DNA of 64,000 bases from CBDAPX01 sp965198725 (GCA_965198725.1 CBDAPX010000001.1:3045625-3109624), one strand, 5' to 3'. Counted from the stretch's first letter, positions 7,910-17,642 are shown. Numbers and translations: made by a program. Notes: generated by a model from the letters alone, not told the origin.

Positions 7910-8569
7910 TTGGTGGACGTCGTGGAATCGCTCGACCCGCAAGGCGAAATACTCAACCTGCTCTTTGAGTTGCACAAGTTTCATCTCGAAACCGTGCGCG
8001 ATCTGACAGAGCAGCGCATTCAGGGGATGACCGCCTATGTGGTCGGCATTGCTGTGCTGACCGCCTTTTACATCAATCGACCCGTCGAAGAGCATCACAG
8101 CCATACCGCCTATCGCGGGCTGGTGGTGACGGCGACGGTTTTGATGGTCGTGTTTCACACCCATTGGTGGTTCTACATCTACGAAAACATCAGTTGGGCC
8201 GACGATTACTTTAACGAGATGGAACAACAGCTGATCGAAACAGAGGCCGGCACCACGGCGGGGGCGCACCCGCAGCGTCCGTTCAAACCGGAGACCGGTC
8301 CGGGCGCTGCACCTTGTGCCAACCCGTCCGAAGTTGAACCCTGTTGGCGCGCGCAAAACGACGCTGAAATCGCGGCCGTCTGGTGTCATCAGCCGGTCGC
8401 GACGCCCCGCGCGGAATGGTCGGCCTGTCGCGACAGGATTTCGACGCTCAATATCATCTTTGCCAGCCGTCAACTGAATGTCTGGACCGTCTGTATTCTG
8501 GTCTTTGGGGCGCTGGCCTTATGGTACTCTCGCACGCGCCAACGACCCCATTTGGCACCGAAAAGCTAG
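7910..8569 (+). CDS. Hypothetical integral membrane protein
   Basis: 219 residues with three predicted membrane helices: about 40-56 (MTAYVVGIAVLTAFYI), 70-92 (LVVTATVLMVVFHTHWWFYI) and 190-207 (VWTVCILVFGALALWYS). A soluble Pro/Cys-containing region lies between helices two and three. The start is TTG 7910 or GTG 7913; no ATG precedes the first helix. It is convergent with cysE. No family recognised. Confidence 0.6.
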   Translation: MVDVVESLDPQGEILNLLFELHKFHLETVRDLTEQRIQGMTAYVVGIAVLTAFYINRPVEEHHSHTAYRGLVVTATVLMVVFHTHWWFYIYENISWADDYFNEMEQQLIETEAGTTAGAHPQRPFKPETGPGAAPCANPSEVEPCWRAQNDAEIAAVWCHQPVATPRAEWSACRDRISTLNIIFASRQLNVWTVCILVFGALALWYSRTRQRPHLAPKS

Positions 8570-8593
8570 GCAAGACCGGAACGCGGCTTTGGC

Positions 8594-9403
8594 TTAGGGC
8601 TTTACGCCAAACATCTGATTCATGAGAACAGAGGGCTGATCGCACCCGGCCTCGCCCACGATCTTGGCCGGGATCCCGGCGACCGTTTTGCAGGGCGGCA
8701 CCTCTTGCAAAACCACGGAGCCTGCGGCGATGCGGCTGCAATGGCCGACCTTGATATTGCCCAGAACCTTGGCGCCCGCGCCGATCAGAACACCGTCGCC
8801 AATCTTGGGGTGCCGGTCTTCCTCTTCCTTGCCGGTGCCACCCAAGGTGACCGAGTGCAGCATCGAGACGTTGTCGCCGACCACCGCCGTTTCGCCGATC
8901 ACGATGGAATGGGCGTGGTCGATCATCAACCCTTTGCCGATCTTGGCGGCCGGGTGAATGTCGATGCCGAAAATCTCGGAAATCCGCATTTGAAAGAAAT
9001 AGGCCAGATCCCGTTTGCCCTGGGTCCACAGCCAATGCGCCACGCGGTAGCATTGCGTCGCCTGATAGCCTTTGAAATAGAGGATCGGCTGCAACAGCCG
9101 GTGGCAGGCCGGATCGCGCTCATAGATCGCGACAAGGTCGGCGCGCGCCGCGTCGACCAGTTCGGGCGCGGTTTCATAGGCTTCGTCTGCAATCTCGCGC
9201 AGGATCACCATCGACATTTCGTTCGAGGCAAGTTTGGCCGCTATCCGGTAACTCAGAGCTTTGTCGATGGATTTATGGTGCAGGATACACGCATGGACCA
9301 ACCCGCCGATCAGGGGTTCGTCACCCACTGCATCCACCGCTTCTTCGGTGATCCGGTCCCAAACAGGGTCCAGCGTCGTCAAGTTTGTCTGCATCTCAGC
9401 CAT
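8594..9403 (-). CDS. cysE: Serine O-acetyltransferase
   Basis: Makes O-acetylserine from serine and acetyl-CoA for cysteine synthesis. 269 residues: an N-terminal helical SATase domain (about 15-125), then a left-handed beta-helix of hexapeptide repeats (IGKGLMIDHAHSIVIGETAVVGDNV, split here by the catalytic His of DHAHS) to about residue 240, and a short C-terminal tail (NQMFGVKP) that in this family can insert into cysteine synthase. The ATG at 9403 follows AGGAAAGGAT; the longer frame to 9562 is not used. Confidence 0.94.
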   Translation of the reverse strand: MAEMQTNLTTLDPVWDRITEEAVDAVGDEPLIGGLVHACILHHKSIDKALSYRIAAKLASNEMSMVILREIADEAYETAPELVDAARADLVAIYERDPACHRLLQPILYFKGYQATQCYRVAHWLWTQGKRDLAYFFQMRISEIFGIDIHPAAKIGKGLMIDHAHSIVIGETAVVGDNVSMLHSVTLGGTGKEEEDRHPKIGDGVLIGAGAKVLGNIKVGHCSRIAAGSVVLQEVPPCKTVAGIPAKIVGEAGCDQPSVLMNQMFGVKP

Positions 9404-9479
9404 AGCAAAGCATCCTTTCCTGAGCTTAGGATACCCGTGTAAGGCCAAAAATACCAAACGCAAACCTGTGATAGCATCC

Positions 9480-9827
9480 ATGACCGATTTGAATGACAGC
9501 GACGCAGAGAGGTTTCGGGCGCTGATCCAGGACCGTTTGACGGCGATTGCCGAAGAAAACAATTTGGGGAAAACGGCTCAGGCGACCGTGACGCTGGACC
9601 AGCAATCGGTGGGGCGGCTCAGCCGTATGGATGCCCTGCAATCACAGGCCATGGCCAAGGCCCAGCAACAGCGCCGTGATGTTGAAACCCAACAGTTGAA
9701 TGCGGCCCTCGTCCGGTTGGACGAGGGCGAATTCGGCTTTTGCGAAGAGTGTGGAGAAGAGATTGGGCGCGAAAGGTTGCAATTGAACCCGGCTTTGCGC
9801 CTGTGCATCAGCTGCGCGCGCGGCTAA
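9480..9827 (+). CDS. DksA/TraR-family C4 zinc-finger protein
   Basis: 115-residue putative RNA-polymerase-binding regulator. An N-terminal helical coiled region (AERFRALIQDRLTAIAEE, then QSQAMAKAQQQRRDVE) leads to a C-terminal four-cysteine zinc finger CEECGEEIGRERLQLNP...CISC. It is shorter than true DksA (about 150 residues), so a DksA-like or TraR-like paralogue is more likely. It starts 76 bases from the divergent cysE start. Confidence 0.82.
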   Translation: MTDLNDSDAERFRALIQDRLTAIAEENNLGKTAQATVTLDQQSVGRLSRMDALQSQAMAKAQQQRRDVETQQLNAALVRLDEGEFGFCEECGEEIGRERLQLNPALRLCISCARG

Positions 9828-10102
9828 TTTTCCGGTCGATCAGCATGGTCAGAACCGTGCGCCAACACGCGCAGTACTCGGCATCGTCAAAGCGGGGTTC
9901 CGGGGCGAGCAGCCGGCGGCGCGCCGAGGCCATCAAAGACCCGTTGCCCCAGCGGCGATGCGCCTGCCCGGTGCGCAGTCGAAAGATATCGGCCAGATCC
10001 GCCTCGCGCATCATGCGGTGACAAAGCCAAACCCGCCGCGCCGCCGGTACGCGTAACAAGGCGCGCGGCCGCACTGACATCTCCATGCAGAACCGGGCGC
10101 AT
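9808..10102 (-). pseudogene. Small conserved-type gene at the 3' end of the GTA cluster, frameshifted
   Basis: An ATG at 10102 overlaps the stop of the upstream GTA gene as TGATG, the same coupling used inside the cluster. That frame reads MRPVLHGDVSAAAR and then loses sense. The +1 frame continues ALLRVPAARRVWLCHRMM and runs to 9808 with a coherent sequence (GNGSLMASARRR, FDDAEYCACW). Adding one GC to the GCGCGC run near 10060 joins the two frames into about 98 residues. No function known; resembles a small protein often found beside Rhodobacterales GTA clusters (recalled, not searched). Confidence 0.65.
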
Positions 10103-13100
10103 CAGAGGCCCGCAGGCAGGTTTACGGATGCGTCCGGCCCTGCCCCGAAACGGGCGGATATCTGGGCGATGTCGATCCTGTGCTCGGAAGTTGCCCCGTC
10201 CGCAGCCATGGCCGCCGCCGTATAGGTCCAGGTCGGGGTCGACGTCGTGGTTTCGCGCATGATGCTCGTCCCATCCATAACGCGGACGCGGTAGAGCTCA
10301 CTTTCCTCGCCCAGCGGCACCTCGGGCAAGTCCCAACTGTCGCCATCAATCCGCGTCCGCCGTATCCAGGACACTGAGACATCCCCACCAGACAAATGCG
10401 CACGCAGATGCACGGGCGCATAGGGCCGCAACCCATTGCCGTCAAAGGCTTCGACCCGCTCGACATACGACGCATCATCGAACGACCGGACAGCCGGGCC
10501 GATCCGGTAGTAGCGCGCCATGCGCAGCTGGGCGCTGGATAGCTCGGTCTGCTCTGGCACGCCGTTCAGCAGGACAAACCAGCTGCCTGTGGGCCATGCG
10601 TCGGGCATCAGCGCGTCGCTGCCCAATTGACCCCGCAATCGACCGGTCAGCCAATAGGAATCATCGCCAATCAATTCGGCCTTTTCGAACTGGAAAAGCT
10701 CCCAATTGCCGCTGGACCCATCCCCGATGGCGGCCAGGTTGGCACCGTTCAAAATGGCTTCGGGCGATTTGCTGTCCAAGGTTCCGCTCAGCAACCGGAC
10801 CTGCAAAGCCGGTCCGCGATCCCAAACTCCGGTCTGCGCGGCGGTCATGACGGTTTCGGTCACACCAATGGTCGCGCGCCCGCTGAAGGTTTTTTCCAAC
10901 GCGAACCCGCTGTCGCTGGCAGAGCTGTAAAGCGCGACGGTCCCCGGCCACGGCGTGCCGGTCAGCGCCAGATGCGGCGCATGTGGCACCTCGTCCCCGG
11001 TCATTAGCGGCAGATCAAGGAACAAGGGTTCAACTGGAACCGGGGCCACGAACCCGCTGGCCGGTGGCAGCACATCCTCCAGATCGGCAGGCTGATAAAT
11101 CGACGGTTCAATCCGCGTGGCCTCGACCACTTGCAGATCCGTCAGTTCGACCTGGTCGATCCGGAAGAGAGCACTGCCATCGCCCTGTTCGTTGGGCATG
11201 CGGACCGTATCGCCTGCACCCAGCGCAAGCTGTGACAATGGCAATGCAAACCGTGCCGTATCGCGCGAAACACGCGATTCCGCTAACCAGCGTTCCACGA
11301 CCAGCCGTCCTTCGCTGCGCGTCAGGGCGATCGGAATTTCGTTCGGCGACACCGCATGGGTTGCTTCATCCGCTTGCACGGCTTCTTCGGCAATAACCGC
11401 ATGATCCCCATCTGCTTCGACGAAGCGTAACCGGACGCGACCGGCCAATTCCGCTTCGCTGGCGCGGGTCCGCTCGACACGCATGTCGAGCTCGTCACTT
11501 TCTGCCAGCAAATCGAGGTCGAGCGTCGTCAGCGTTGCCTGATCTCGCGAGATGAACCGGACAACGCCATCCCGTTCCACCGCGTCAAACCCAAAGCGCA
11601 GCATCAAGGGCTGCAAAGCGCTGCGCGCGTCCGAGACATCATCCACCGTGTAGCCGCGCACAAAGCCGTGCAGCGCACTGACATCGAAATCCTGCAACCC
11701 GGCCCGACGACACAGCTCTGCCACGACAGAAGCCAAGGGTCGTCCTGCGGCCCGTCCGCTGATCCAATGGCCGCGCAGATAGTTTTCGCCGTCCCCCCAT
11801 AGATCGAGATTGTTAGGAAAGGCCGGAAACGGGCGCGTGTCATAGGCCCAGATATAGATCCGCGCGGGATCGATCATCGGGCCGCCATAAAGCTCTGACA
11901 CCGGGTTCTGGTCCGGATCGCGCCAATAGCCAATCACTGTCTCGATATGCTTACGCTGGATCAGGTCGTCCCGCGCACCCATGAAAAAATATGGCAGGCG
12001 GGATTCCGAAGATTTCGGATCCAGAAACGTGTTCGGCTGGTTCGTGCCTGTATCGACGGCAGCACAGCCAAGCTCAGTAAACCAGAACGGTTTTGATTGC
12101 GGCTCCCACGCTGTTGGCTCTGCCGCGCGAACGCCGTCTATGCGATCATAATGCGCATTCTGCCACCAATTACGCAGGTCTTTGTACCGCCAGATCCAAG
12201 GCTCGTTATATGCCTCATCCGTGATCGGGGTTCTGATTTGCGCATCACGCGCTTGATCCGAATGATAGAACCAGTCATACCCTTCGCCCCCTTCCACGTT
12301 GGAGGACAGGTAATCGGCATCGTAAATGCCGGGCCAGCTTGCATCCGCATGGCCATCCCCATCCCGCCAGTCAGAGAGCGGCATGTAATTGTCGATGCCG
12401 ATGAAATCGATATCATCCGAGGCCCATAGAGCGTCCAGGTGGAAATAACGGCTGTTTTCGCCCGTCGGTTGGTAGCCAAAATATTCCGACCAATCCGTCG
12501 CATAGCTGATCTTGGTATCCGGGCCCAAAATGGCCCGGACATCGGTCGCCAACTGCCGAAACGACTCAACAGCGGCAAAGCGGTCATTGGCGCCGCGGAT
12601 CTGGGTCAGGCTGCGCATTTCGGACCCGATGCAAAACGCCTCGACCCCGCCCGCAGCAGCACAGAGCGCTGCATAATGCAGGATGAACCGGCGGAAAGAC
12701 CAGCCGTCCGACCCGGAATAGGTGACCCCATTGCTGTTGATGGCAAAGTCCGAGACCTGAGCCGTCCCGAAAAACGCCGCCACTTCATCATCAGCTGTGG
12801 CGGTTCGATCCGGTGTGCCATCCTGTCCCGGGGCAACAGACACCGTGATCCGACCGCGCCATGGCAGGACCGGTTGTGTATCTGCACCGGTCCAGGGATC
12901 GGTCAGGGTGTTGCCCTCAGTCTGATCCATCAGGATAAAGGGATAGAACATCACCCCCTGCCCTTGCTCGGTCAGGTGGCGGATCGCCTGAAGGACCGCC
13001 GCATCCGTTGGTGTGCCGCCATAGATCGGCCGGTCATCCGCATCGCGCGCAATCTCTTCGGCGGCCGCACGGCTTAGGCCAGACACATTCCAAGGCATGC

Positions 13101-14043
13101 CGCTGCCTTCCTGCGCGCGGCGTTCGACCTTGGGCTTCACCTCGCACATCCCGCAGCGCAGATCATTGCCAAACCACGACACCACCAGCGATGTCGCCTG
13201 ACAGCGCGGCAGCTCGGTCTGCAGCGCGGCCACGGATGTTTCCAGATCCGTCAAACCCGACGCCGCGCTCAGGTTGGCGGGCGTTTTCTGCCCCTGTCCC
13301 GAACTGTTATAGACTGGCTTGGTGGCCAGCGCGTATTCGCCCGTGCCCGGGATCAGGGCCACCGCCTGCACCAGCTCGGTCAGGTCTTCCGCCTGGTCCG
13401 CGGCACCCTCTTGCACCCCGCGCACAATCTCAAAGGAAAACTGTGGGACCCGGTTGCCATAAGGCTCCAGATCGAGGTTTTCCAAAACCACGTAAGCCGT
13501 TCCGCGATAGGCCGGAACAGCGTCTGCGCCTTCGATCGCTTCTATGACCGGGTCGGGCATTTGGTCCGCGTCGCCCTTGTAGACGCTCAGGTTCAACTCA
13601 CTCAAAGCGATTTCTTCACCATCGGCCCAGATGCGCGTCACGCCGCCGATCTCCCCCTCGCACAGCGCAATCGCCAGCGAGACGATGTAGCTGTATTCAA
13701 CCGTCGTCACCTTGTTGGACGGCGCGCCTTTGCCGCCGCCACTGCTGGTGGTCTTTTGCGTGATCTCGGTGAAATCCGACGCCAAGATGACCTGCCCGCC
13801 AACGCGCATGCGCCCATAGATCTGGGCGATTGCGGCGCCGTCGGCGGTGTCTGTCAGCCGAAACCGGTCCACTTTACCTGTTTCGACGGGGTCCGATCCA
13901 TTGCCCAGCAGGCGCTGGTCGATGACGCGCCCCACAACGCCCCCGATGGCGCGCGCCACAACGGCCGTTGACAGGCCCGCGACCGTGCCACCGATTGAGC
14001 CTCCGATTGCGGCGCCTGCCGCGGACAAGATGATTGTTGCCAT
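10102..14043 (-). CDS. GTA tail tip / host specificity protein (orfg15-like)
   Basis: 1313-residue baseplate protein of the GTA particle. It opens with a glycine/alanine-rich hydrophobic stretch (SAAGAAIGGSIGGTVAGLS) and contains the glycoside-hydrolase-like TIM-barrel region of GTA gp15 (about 430-760; for example IGIDNYMPLSDWRDGDGH, then FWFTELGCAAVDTGTN). A phage-tail domain and C-terminal receptor-binding-like part follow. Last and largest gene of the cluster, coupled to the next frame by TGATG. Confidence 0.92.
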   Translation of the reverse strand: MATIILSAAGAAIGGSIGGTVAGLSTAVVARAIGGVVGRVIDQRLLGNGSDPVETGKVDRFRLTDTADGAAIAQIYGRMRVGGQVILASDFTEITQKTTSSGGGKGAPSNKVTTVEYSYIVSLAIALCEGEIGGVTRIWADGEEIALSELNLSVYKGDADQMPDPVIEAIEGADAVPAYRGTAYVVLENLDLEPYGNRVPQFSFEIVRGVQEGAADQAEDLTELVQAVALIPGTGEYALATKPVYNSSGQGQKTPANLSAASGLTDLETSVAALQTELPRCQATSLVVSWFGNDLRCGMCEVKPKVERRAQEGSGMPWNVSGLSRAAAEEIARDADDRPIYGGTPTDAAVLQAIRHLTEQGQGVMFYPFILMDQTEGNTLTDPWTGADTQPVLPWRGRITVSVAPGQDGTPDRTATADDEVAAFFGTAQVSDFAINSNGVTYSGSDGWSFRRFILHYAALCAAAGGVEAFCIGSEMRSLTQIRGANDRFAAVESFRQLATDVRAILGPDTKISYATDWSEYFGYQPTGENSRYFHLDALWASDDIDFIGIDNYMPLSDWRDGDGHADASWPGIYDADYLSSNVEGGEGYDWFYHSDQARDAQIRTPITDEAYNEPWIWRYKDLRNWWQNAHYDRIDGVRAAEPTAWEPQSKPFWFTELGCAAVDTGTNQPNTFLDPKSSESRLPYFFMGARDDLIQRKHIETVIGYWRDPDQNPVSELYGGPMIDPARIYIWAYDTRPFPAFPNNLDLWGDGENYLRGHWISGRAAGRPLASVVAELCRRAGLQDFDVSALHGFVRGYTVDDVSDARSALQPLMLRFGFDAVERDGVVRFISRDQATLTTLDLDLLAESDELDMRVERTRASEAELAGRVRLRFVEADGDHAVIAEEAVQADEATHAVSPNEIPIALTRSEGRLVVERWLAESRVSRDTARFALPLSQLALGAGDTVRMPNEQGDGSALFRIDQVELTDLQVVEATRIEPSIYQPADLEDVLPPASGFVAPVPVEPLFLDLPLMTGDEVPHAPHLALTGTPWPGTVALYSSASDSGFALEKTFSGRATIGVTETVMTAAQTGVWDRGPALQVRLLSGTLDSKSPEAILNGANLAAIGDGSSGNWELFQFEKAELIGDDSYWLTGRLRGQLGSDALMPDAWPTGSWFVLLNGVPEQTELSSAQLRMARYYRIGPAVRSFDDASYVERVEAFDGNGLRPYAPVHLRAHLSGGDVSVSWIRRTRIDGDSWDLPEVPLGEESELYRVRVMDGTSIMRETTTSTPTWTYTAAAMAADGATSEHRIDIAQISARFGAGPDASVNLPAGL

Positions 14044-14058
14044 GGGGTCCCCCGAACC

Positions 14059-14493
14059 TTACGGAAATTGAAAACGGGCCACGATGCGTTGTGACCAAGG
14101 ACCGCTCAGAGGGCTTTCAACAACGCCGTGACCGGAATAGGCATGAATGAAACGCGGCTTGGCGCCGGTCTGGGACAGGATGCCTAAGTGCTTTGCAACA
14201 GACCTGCGGCGCATTCGAAAGAGGATGACATCACCCAGCTGATAGGGCTGGTTTGCCGGAACCTCATCCAGATGCCGGCGCGCCGCCCGCCACAGCCGTT
14301 CTTCACCTTGCGGTTCGGACCAGTCCCACGAATAGGCCGGTGGCCGTTCCGGTTCCTTTCCCAAAGTTTCGCGCCAGATGCCCCGAATGAGACCCAAACA
14401 ATCCGCGCCCGCGCCCTTGCAGGACGCTTGGTGCCGATATGGCGTGCCGATCCATTCGCGGGCCACGGCAACAAGTCTTTCCCGATCCGTCAT
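14059..14493 (-). CDS. GTA NlpC/P60-family peptidase (orfg14-like)
   Basis: 144-residue cell-wall cysteine peptidase of the GTA tail. The catalytic Cys sits in GADCLGLIRGIW and the His in VAKHLGIL. The ATG at 14493 overlaps the orfg13 stop as TGATG, so the longer frame from 14550 is rejected. It likely aids peptidoglycan penetration during DNA delivery. Confidence 0.92.
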   Translation of the reverse strand: MTDRERLVAVAREWIGTPYRHQASCKGAGADCLGLIRGIWRETLGKEPERPPAYSWDWSEPQGEERLWRAARRHLDEVPANQPYQLGDVILFRMRRRSVAKHLGILSQTGAKPRFIHAYSGHGVVESPLSGPWSQRIVARFQFP

Positions 14494-15377
14494 CACCGCA
14501 GGCTCCCGCCCGTGTTGGCATTGCCAGATTTGGGATAAGCCATGACCCAATCGTCACTTGGGATGTCCGGGAAGCCTTGGAAATTCAGCAAGTTATCGAA
14601 TTTGAAACGACAGGTGCGCATCCGCTTGTCGCACCCGGCGATCAGTTTCACGAGATCCCCTTCTCGGACAGTCGCCCGGATCGGGGCCCACAGATCGATC
14701 TCGCGCACGCCGCTCACGAATTGATCCCGTTTGATGGCTTGCCACAACCCTTCTGCCTCGCCAGACAGAACCACCAGCTTGCCACGCGCAAACCAACCGG
14801 CTTCGAAGTCGGGCAAATCCGCCCAGAGAAACGCGCGGTCCTCGGTCACGCTTTCAACGGGCAGCTCGGCAAAATAGCCGGGCTGGTCGGTGTCAAACTG
14901 ACAGCTTTGATCGCCCAAAACCGCCGTGCAGGGTTTTTGATAGACGCGTCCCAAAGGCCTGTTCAGCGCCTCGGTCAGTCCCCGCAATTCGGCCTGAAAA
15001 GCCCCGTCGCCGCGCCGCAACTCTCCAATGGTGCCGCGAAACTGCAAACAGCGCATAGACACATCCGCCCAATTGACCAGCCAGGCCTGAACATCCGCTC
15101 CATCAAAACGCCCTGCTTCGATATCCGCTTCGGTCACCGACAGATCGCTCAGCGCGCCCATCGCCTCGGTATTGTCAACCGATAACCCGGAGTTCTGAGA
15201 GACCGCCAGCGCGGTCATGCCGGTGTCGGCTTTGAACTCGAACCCGTCAAAGGACAAGGTTCGGTCGTGATCGGTAAAACCAAAACGCGCCCCATCGGCA
15301 CGTGTGATCGCCCAACACCGGCAGAGCGTCGTCAAACCGGTTTCGATATGGGCCTGAAAAGCGGGATCAAGTGGCAT
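14493..15377 (-). CDS. GTA hub protein, DUF2163/BR0599 type (orfg13-like)
   Basis: 294-residue tail hub component. Recognised by the family N-terminus (CWAITRADGARFGFTDHDR, LSFDGFEFKADTGM) and the C-terminal Cys-rich segment (LIAGCDKRMRTCRFKF...NFQGFPDIP). Coupled to both neighbours by TGATG overlaps. Confidence 0.92.
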   Translation of the reverse strand: MPLDPAFQAHIETGLTTLCRCWAITRADGARFGFTDHDRTLSFDGFEFKADTGMTALAVSQNSGLSVDNTEAMGALSDLSVTEADIEAGRFDGADVQAWLVNWADVSMRCLQFRGTIGELRRGDGAFQAELRGLTEALNRPLGRVYQKPCTAVLGDQSCQFDTDQPGYFAELPVESVTEDRAFLWADLPDFEAGWFARGKLVVLSGEAEGLWQAIKRDQFVSGVREIDLWAPIRATVREGDLVKLIAGCDKRMRTCRFKFDNLLNFQGFPDIPSDDWVMAYPKSGNANTGGSLR

Positions 15378-16009
15378 CAGACACGCACCTCGACCACGGG
15401 GACATTCGGGGCATCGCCGGCCTGAAAGCTGGCAACGCTGGTCTGAATGCGATCCGTGTCAAACCGCACCGGAACATCGAACTCGAAACCGGCGGTTACG
15501 GGCTGAGTTTCCCCCGGTGGTTCTGCAAAGCTCACGGTGCCCTGCGTTGGGTCTACGGTGTATTCCACCGCCTCGCGCAGCTCGTCATCTGACACGCCAA
15601 CCCGCACCGTTCCCGCCACCGGTTTTGCAATGGGCCGTGCATAGGAAAACGCGCCCGACCGGTAGGTTTTGAAAAGCTGAAAGACCGTGGTTTCTCCATC
15701 CCCAAATCCGATCACCTGATCGTCATAGGCCACATCCCGGCTGGACCCGGTCGATTTGAAATCAGACCAGTCCTTCCAGCGAAACCCGTACATTTGCCCC
15801 TGACGCGCCTCAAAGAACGCGATCAGTGTTTCGATATCGTCCAAGGACCGCATGCCCAGCCCCGCATCATAGCGCCGCCGTGAATGCGCCCATGGGGTGT
15901 TGCGTTCCTCAAACCCGTTGGCAAGCGTCACCACATCCGTGCGCCGTTCTGGTCCGCCGACAGAGCCAAAACTCAGATTTGCCGGAAACCTGACCTCATG
16001 AAAATTCAT
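15377..16009 (-). CDS. GTA distal tail protein, DUF2460 type (orfg12-like)
   Basis: 210 residues beginning MNFHEVRFPANLSFGSVGGP, with RRRYDAGLGMRSLDDIETLI and FEARQGQMYGFRWKDW, all typical of the DUF2460 family that forms the tail-to-baseplate adaptor in GTAs. It sits 15 bases after the tape-measure stop. Confidence 0.92.
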   Translation of the reverse strand: MNFHEVRFPANLSFGSVGGPERRTDVVTLANGFEERNTPWAHSRRRYDAGLGMRSLDDIETLIAFFEARQGQMYGFRWKDWSDFKSTGSSRDVAYDDQVIGFGDGETTVFQLFKTYRSGAFSYARPIAKPVAGTVRVGVSDDELREAVEYTVDPTQGTVSFAEPPGETQPVTAGFEFDVPVRFDTDRIQTSVASFQAGDAPNVPVVEVRV

Positions 16010-16024
16010 GCTCTCTCCCCCTGT

Positions 16025-16687
16025 TTACCGATTGCGATTGCCACGGGTCAGCGCGCGGCTTAGCTGGGCCGCGATTTGTCCCTGGCTGCGTTGAAAGCTC
16101 TGGGCGTCGGGCGTGCTTATGTTCATCACGACGCTGGTGCCTTGCCCGCCCCCTGCGGACCGGACACCCAACCGGCCATCTGCTCCTCGGGCCAAGGGCA
16201 TGATTGCCTCGGGCCCTGCCTCGCCCATCAACCCTGTGCCGCCGCGCATCGGGAACTGCACCGGCCCGGACACGATGCCGCCATTGGCGAATGGCATGAC
16301 CCGCCCTTGGGAAAAGGCAGCCCCATCTGCGAAAGGCAAAAGCCCTGAAACCAGGTTGCCGATGCCATCCGTGATGACCCCGCTAAAATGATTGGTGACC
16401 GGTTTGATGGCTGCCGAATAGGCTGTGTTGGCCAGAGACTCGGCGACGGTTTCCAGCGCGTCAGACAGGCTCGCCCCATCAAAAATCACGTTGTCAAACG
16501 CCCGCCTCAGGCCCTTTGACAGGCCGCGTTCCAGCGTTTCCGCGTCTTTGCCGGTCGCGGCAAATGCATCGCGGATGCGCCGCAGTTCGCTGTCAAACCC
16601 GGCTGCCATGGTCGCCGCGGCGCCCAGGCTGTCACTCAGCGCTTCGCCTTGTTCGTCCAGGGCTTCGATTGCTTCGCGGTCCGTCAT
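16025..16687 (-). CDS. GTA short tail tape measure protein (orfg11-like)
   Basis: 220 residues, matching the short RcGTA tape measure. The helical N-terminal half (LRRIRDAFAATGKDAETLERGL) is followed by the Gly-rich tail-tape motif FANGGIVSGPVQFPMRGG and GLMGEAGPEAIMPL, seen in many tape measures. The start at 16687 lies inside the end of the preceding small gene. Confidence 0.9.
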   Translation of the reverse strand: MTDREAIEALDEQGEALSDSLGAAATMAAGFDSELRRIRDAFAATGKDAETLERGLSKGLRRAFDNVIFDGASLSDALETVAESLANTAYSAAIKPVTNHFSGVITDGIGNLVSGLLPFADGAAFSQGRVMPFANGGIVSGPVQFPMRGGTGLMGEAGPEAIMPLARGADGRLGVRSAGGGQGTSVVMNISTPDAQSFQRSQGQIAAQLSRALTRGNRNR

Positions 16688-16886
16688 CGCCTGTTTCCTT
16701 TTCGTCGTCTGGATACAGCGCCAAAAGCGCATCCAGCCCTTTGCGTGAAAGCGGGCCGTTCTCCGCCCCGCCATGCCCCAGCATCATGCGCAATTCGGCA
16801 GGGGTCAGCGCCCAGAACTCCGCCGGTTTCAGCCGAAGCCCCACCAGACCGGCCCGCAACAGGGCCGGCCAATCAAACCCGCTCAT
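16632..16886 (-). CDS. GTA phage tail assembly chaperone (orfg10.1-like)
   Basis: 84-residue small protein with the family pattern FDWPALLRAGLVGLRLKPAEFWALTPAELRMMLG. It overlaps the orfg10 stop by four bases and the orfg11 start by 56 bases. Together with orfg10 it corresponds to the G/GT chaperone pair of long-tailed phages, here encoded as two genes. Confidence 0.85.
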   Translation of the reverse strand: MSGFDWPALLRAGLVGLRLKPAEFWALTPAELRMMLGHGGAENGPLSRKGLDALLALYPDDEKETGDDGPRSNRSPGRTRRSAE

Positions 16887-17203
16887 GGGCTGCCGGGCAC
16901 CATAAAGGCGCGCGCCAGCAATTCTGCCGCTGCACGGGCCGCAGCGATGGGACCACCGGCAATATCTGCAGCCAGCAGTTTTGCTTCAGAGACATCGGCG
17001 CCTCCGCCTCGCAATCCGGCACAGATCAACGCCAGCACATCGCGCGTCGAAAACTCTGACTTTTCGAACCTCTGGACCAATTCGATCAAAGACCCGCTTT
17101 CCAAGTGCTCTTCCAGCTCGGCCAGCGCGCCAAGCGTCAGCTTCAGCACATGCCGCTGCCCGTCGATCACCAGCTCGACCTCGCCTGCCCAAGGGTTCGC
17201 CAT
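16883..17203 (-). CDS. GTA tail assembly chaperone, TAC_11-like (orfg10-like)
   Basis: 106 residues: ANPWAGEVELVIDGQRHVLK then LTLGALAELEEHLESGSL and DVLALICAGLRGGGADVSE, the pattern of the alphaproteobacterial GTA family protein that coats the tape measure before tail tube assembly. Starts two bases after the major tail protein stop. Confidence 0.88.
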   Translation of the reverse strand: MANPWAGEVELVIDGQRHVLKLTLGALAELEEHLESGSLIELVQRFEKSEFSTRDVLALICAGLRGGGADVSEAKLLAADIAGGPIAAARAAAELLARAFMVPGSP

Positions 17204-17205
17204 GA

Positions 17206-17619
17206 TCAGATCGCCGTGAATGTCAGCGCACCCGCACTGGCCAGCGACATCTCATAGGTCGCCTCGCCGTTGTGGTTGCCCGCATATTCGATGGACGTCA
17301 CCTGAAACGCCCCTTCGACAATGCCAAAATCTGGAATGATCACCTGGCATTCCGGCGTCAGCCCGTCGAAAAAGACCTGGCGTGCCCGTTCGTCGGTATC
17401 GTCATCCTTGAACACACCCGAGCCGGAAATGGATGCCGATTTGACCCCCGCCCCTGACAAAAGCTCTCGCCAGCCGCCCTGGCTTTCAAGGCTGGTGACA
17501 TCTACGCTTTCCGCGTTGAAACTGATCCGCGTGGCGCGCAGCCCCGCAATGGTTTCGAACTGACCACCACCGGTCATGTCCATTTTGACCAACAGGTCCT
17601 TGCCGTTCTGGGCCCCCAT
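17206..17619 (-). CDS. GTA major tail protein (orfg9-like)
   Basis: 137-residue tail tube subunit of the TP901-1 type: AQNGKDLLVKMDMTGGGQFE, RATRISFNAESVDVTSLESQ and GWRELLSGAGVKSASISGSG are family hallmarks, with ALTFTAI at the end. Confidence 0.92.
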   Translation of the reverse strand: MGAQNGKDLLVKMDMTGGGQFETIAGLRATRISFNAESVDVTSLESQGGWRELLSGAGVKSASISGSGVFKDDDTDERARQVFFDGLTPECQVIIPDFGIVEGAFQVTSIEYAGNHNGEATYEMSLASAGALTFTAI

Positions 17620-17642
17620 GATCTTGCTCCTAACTCGATTGA

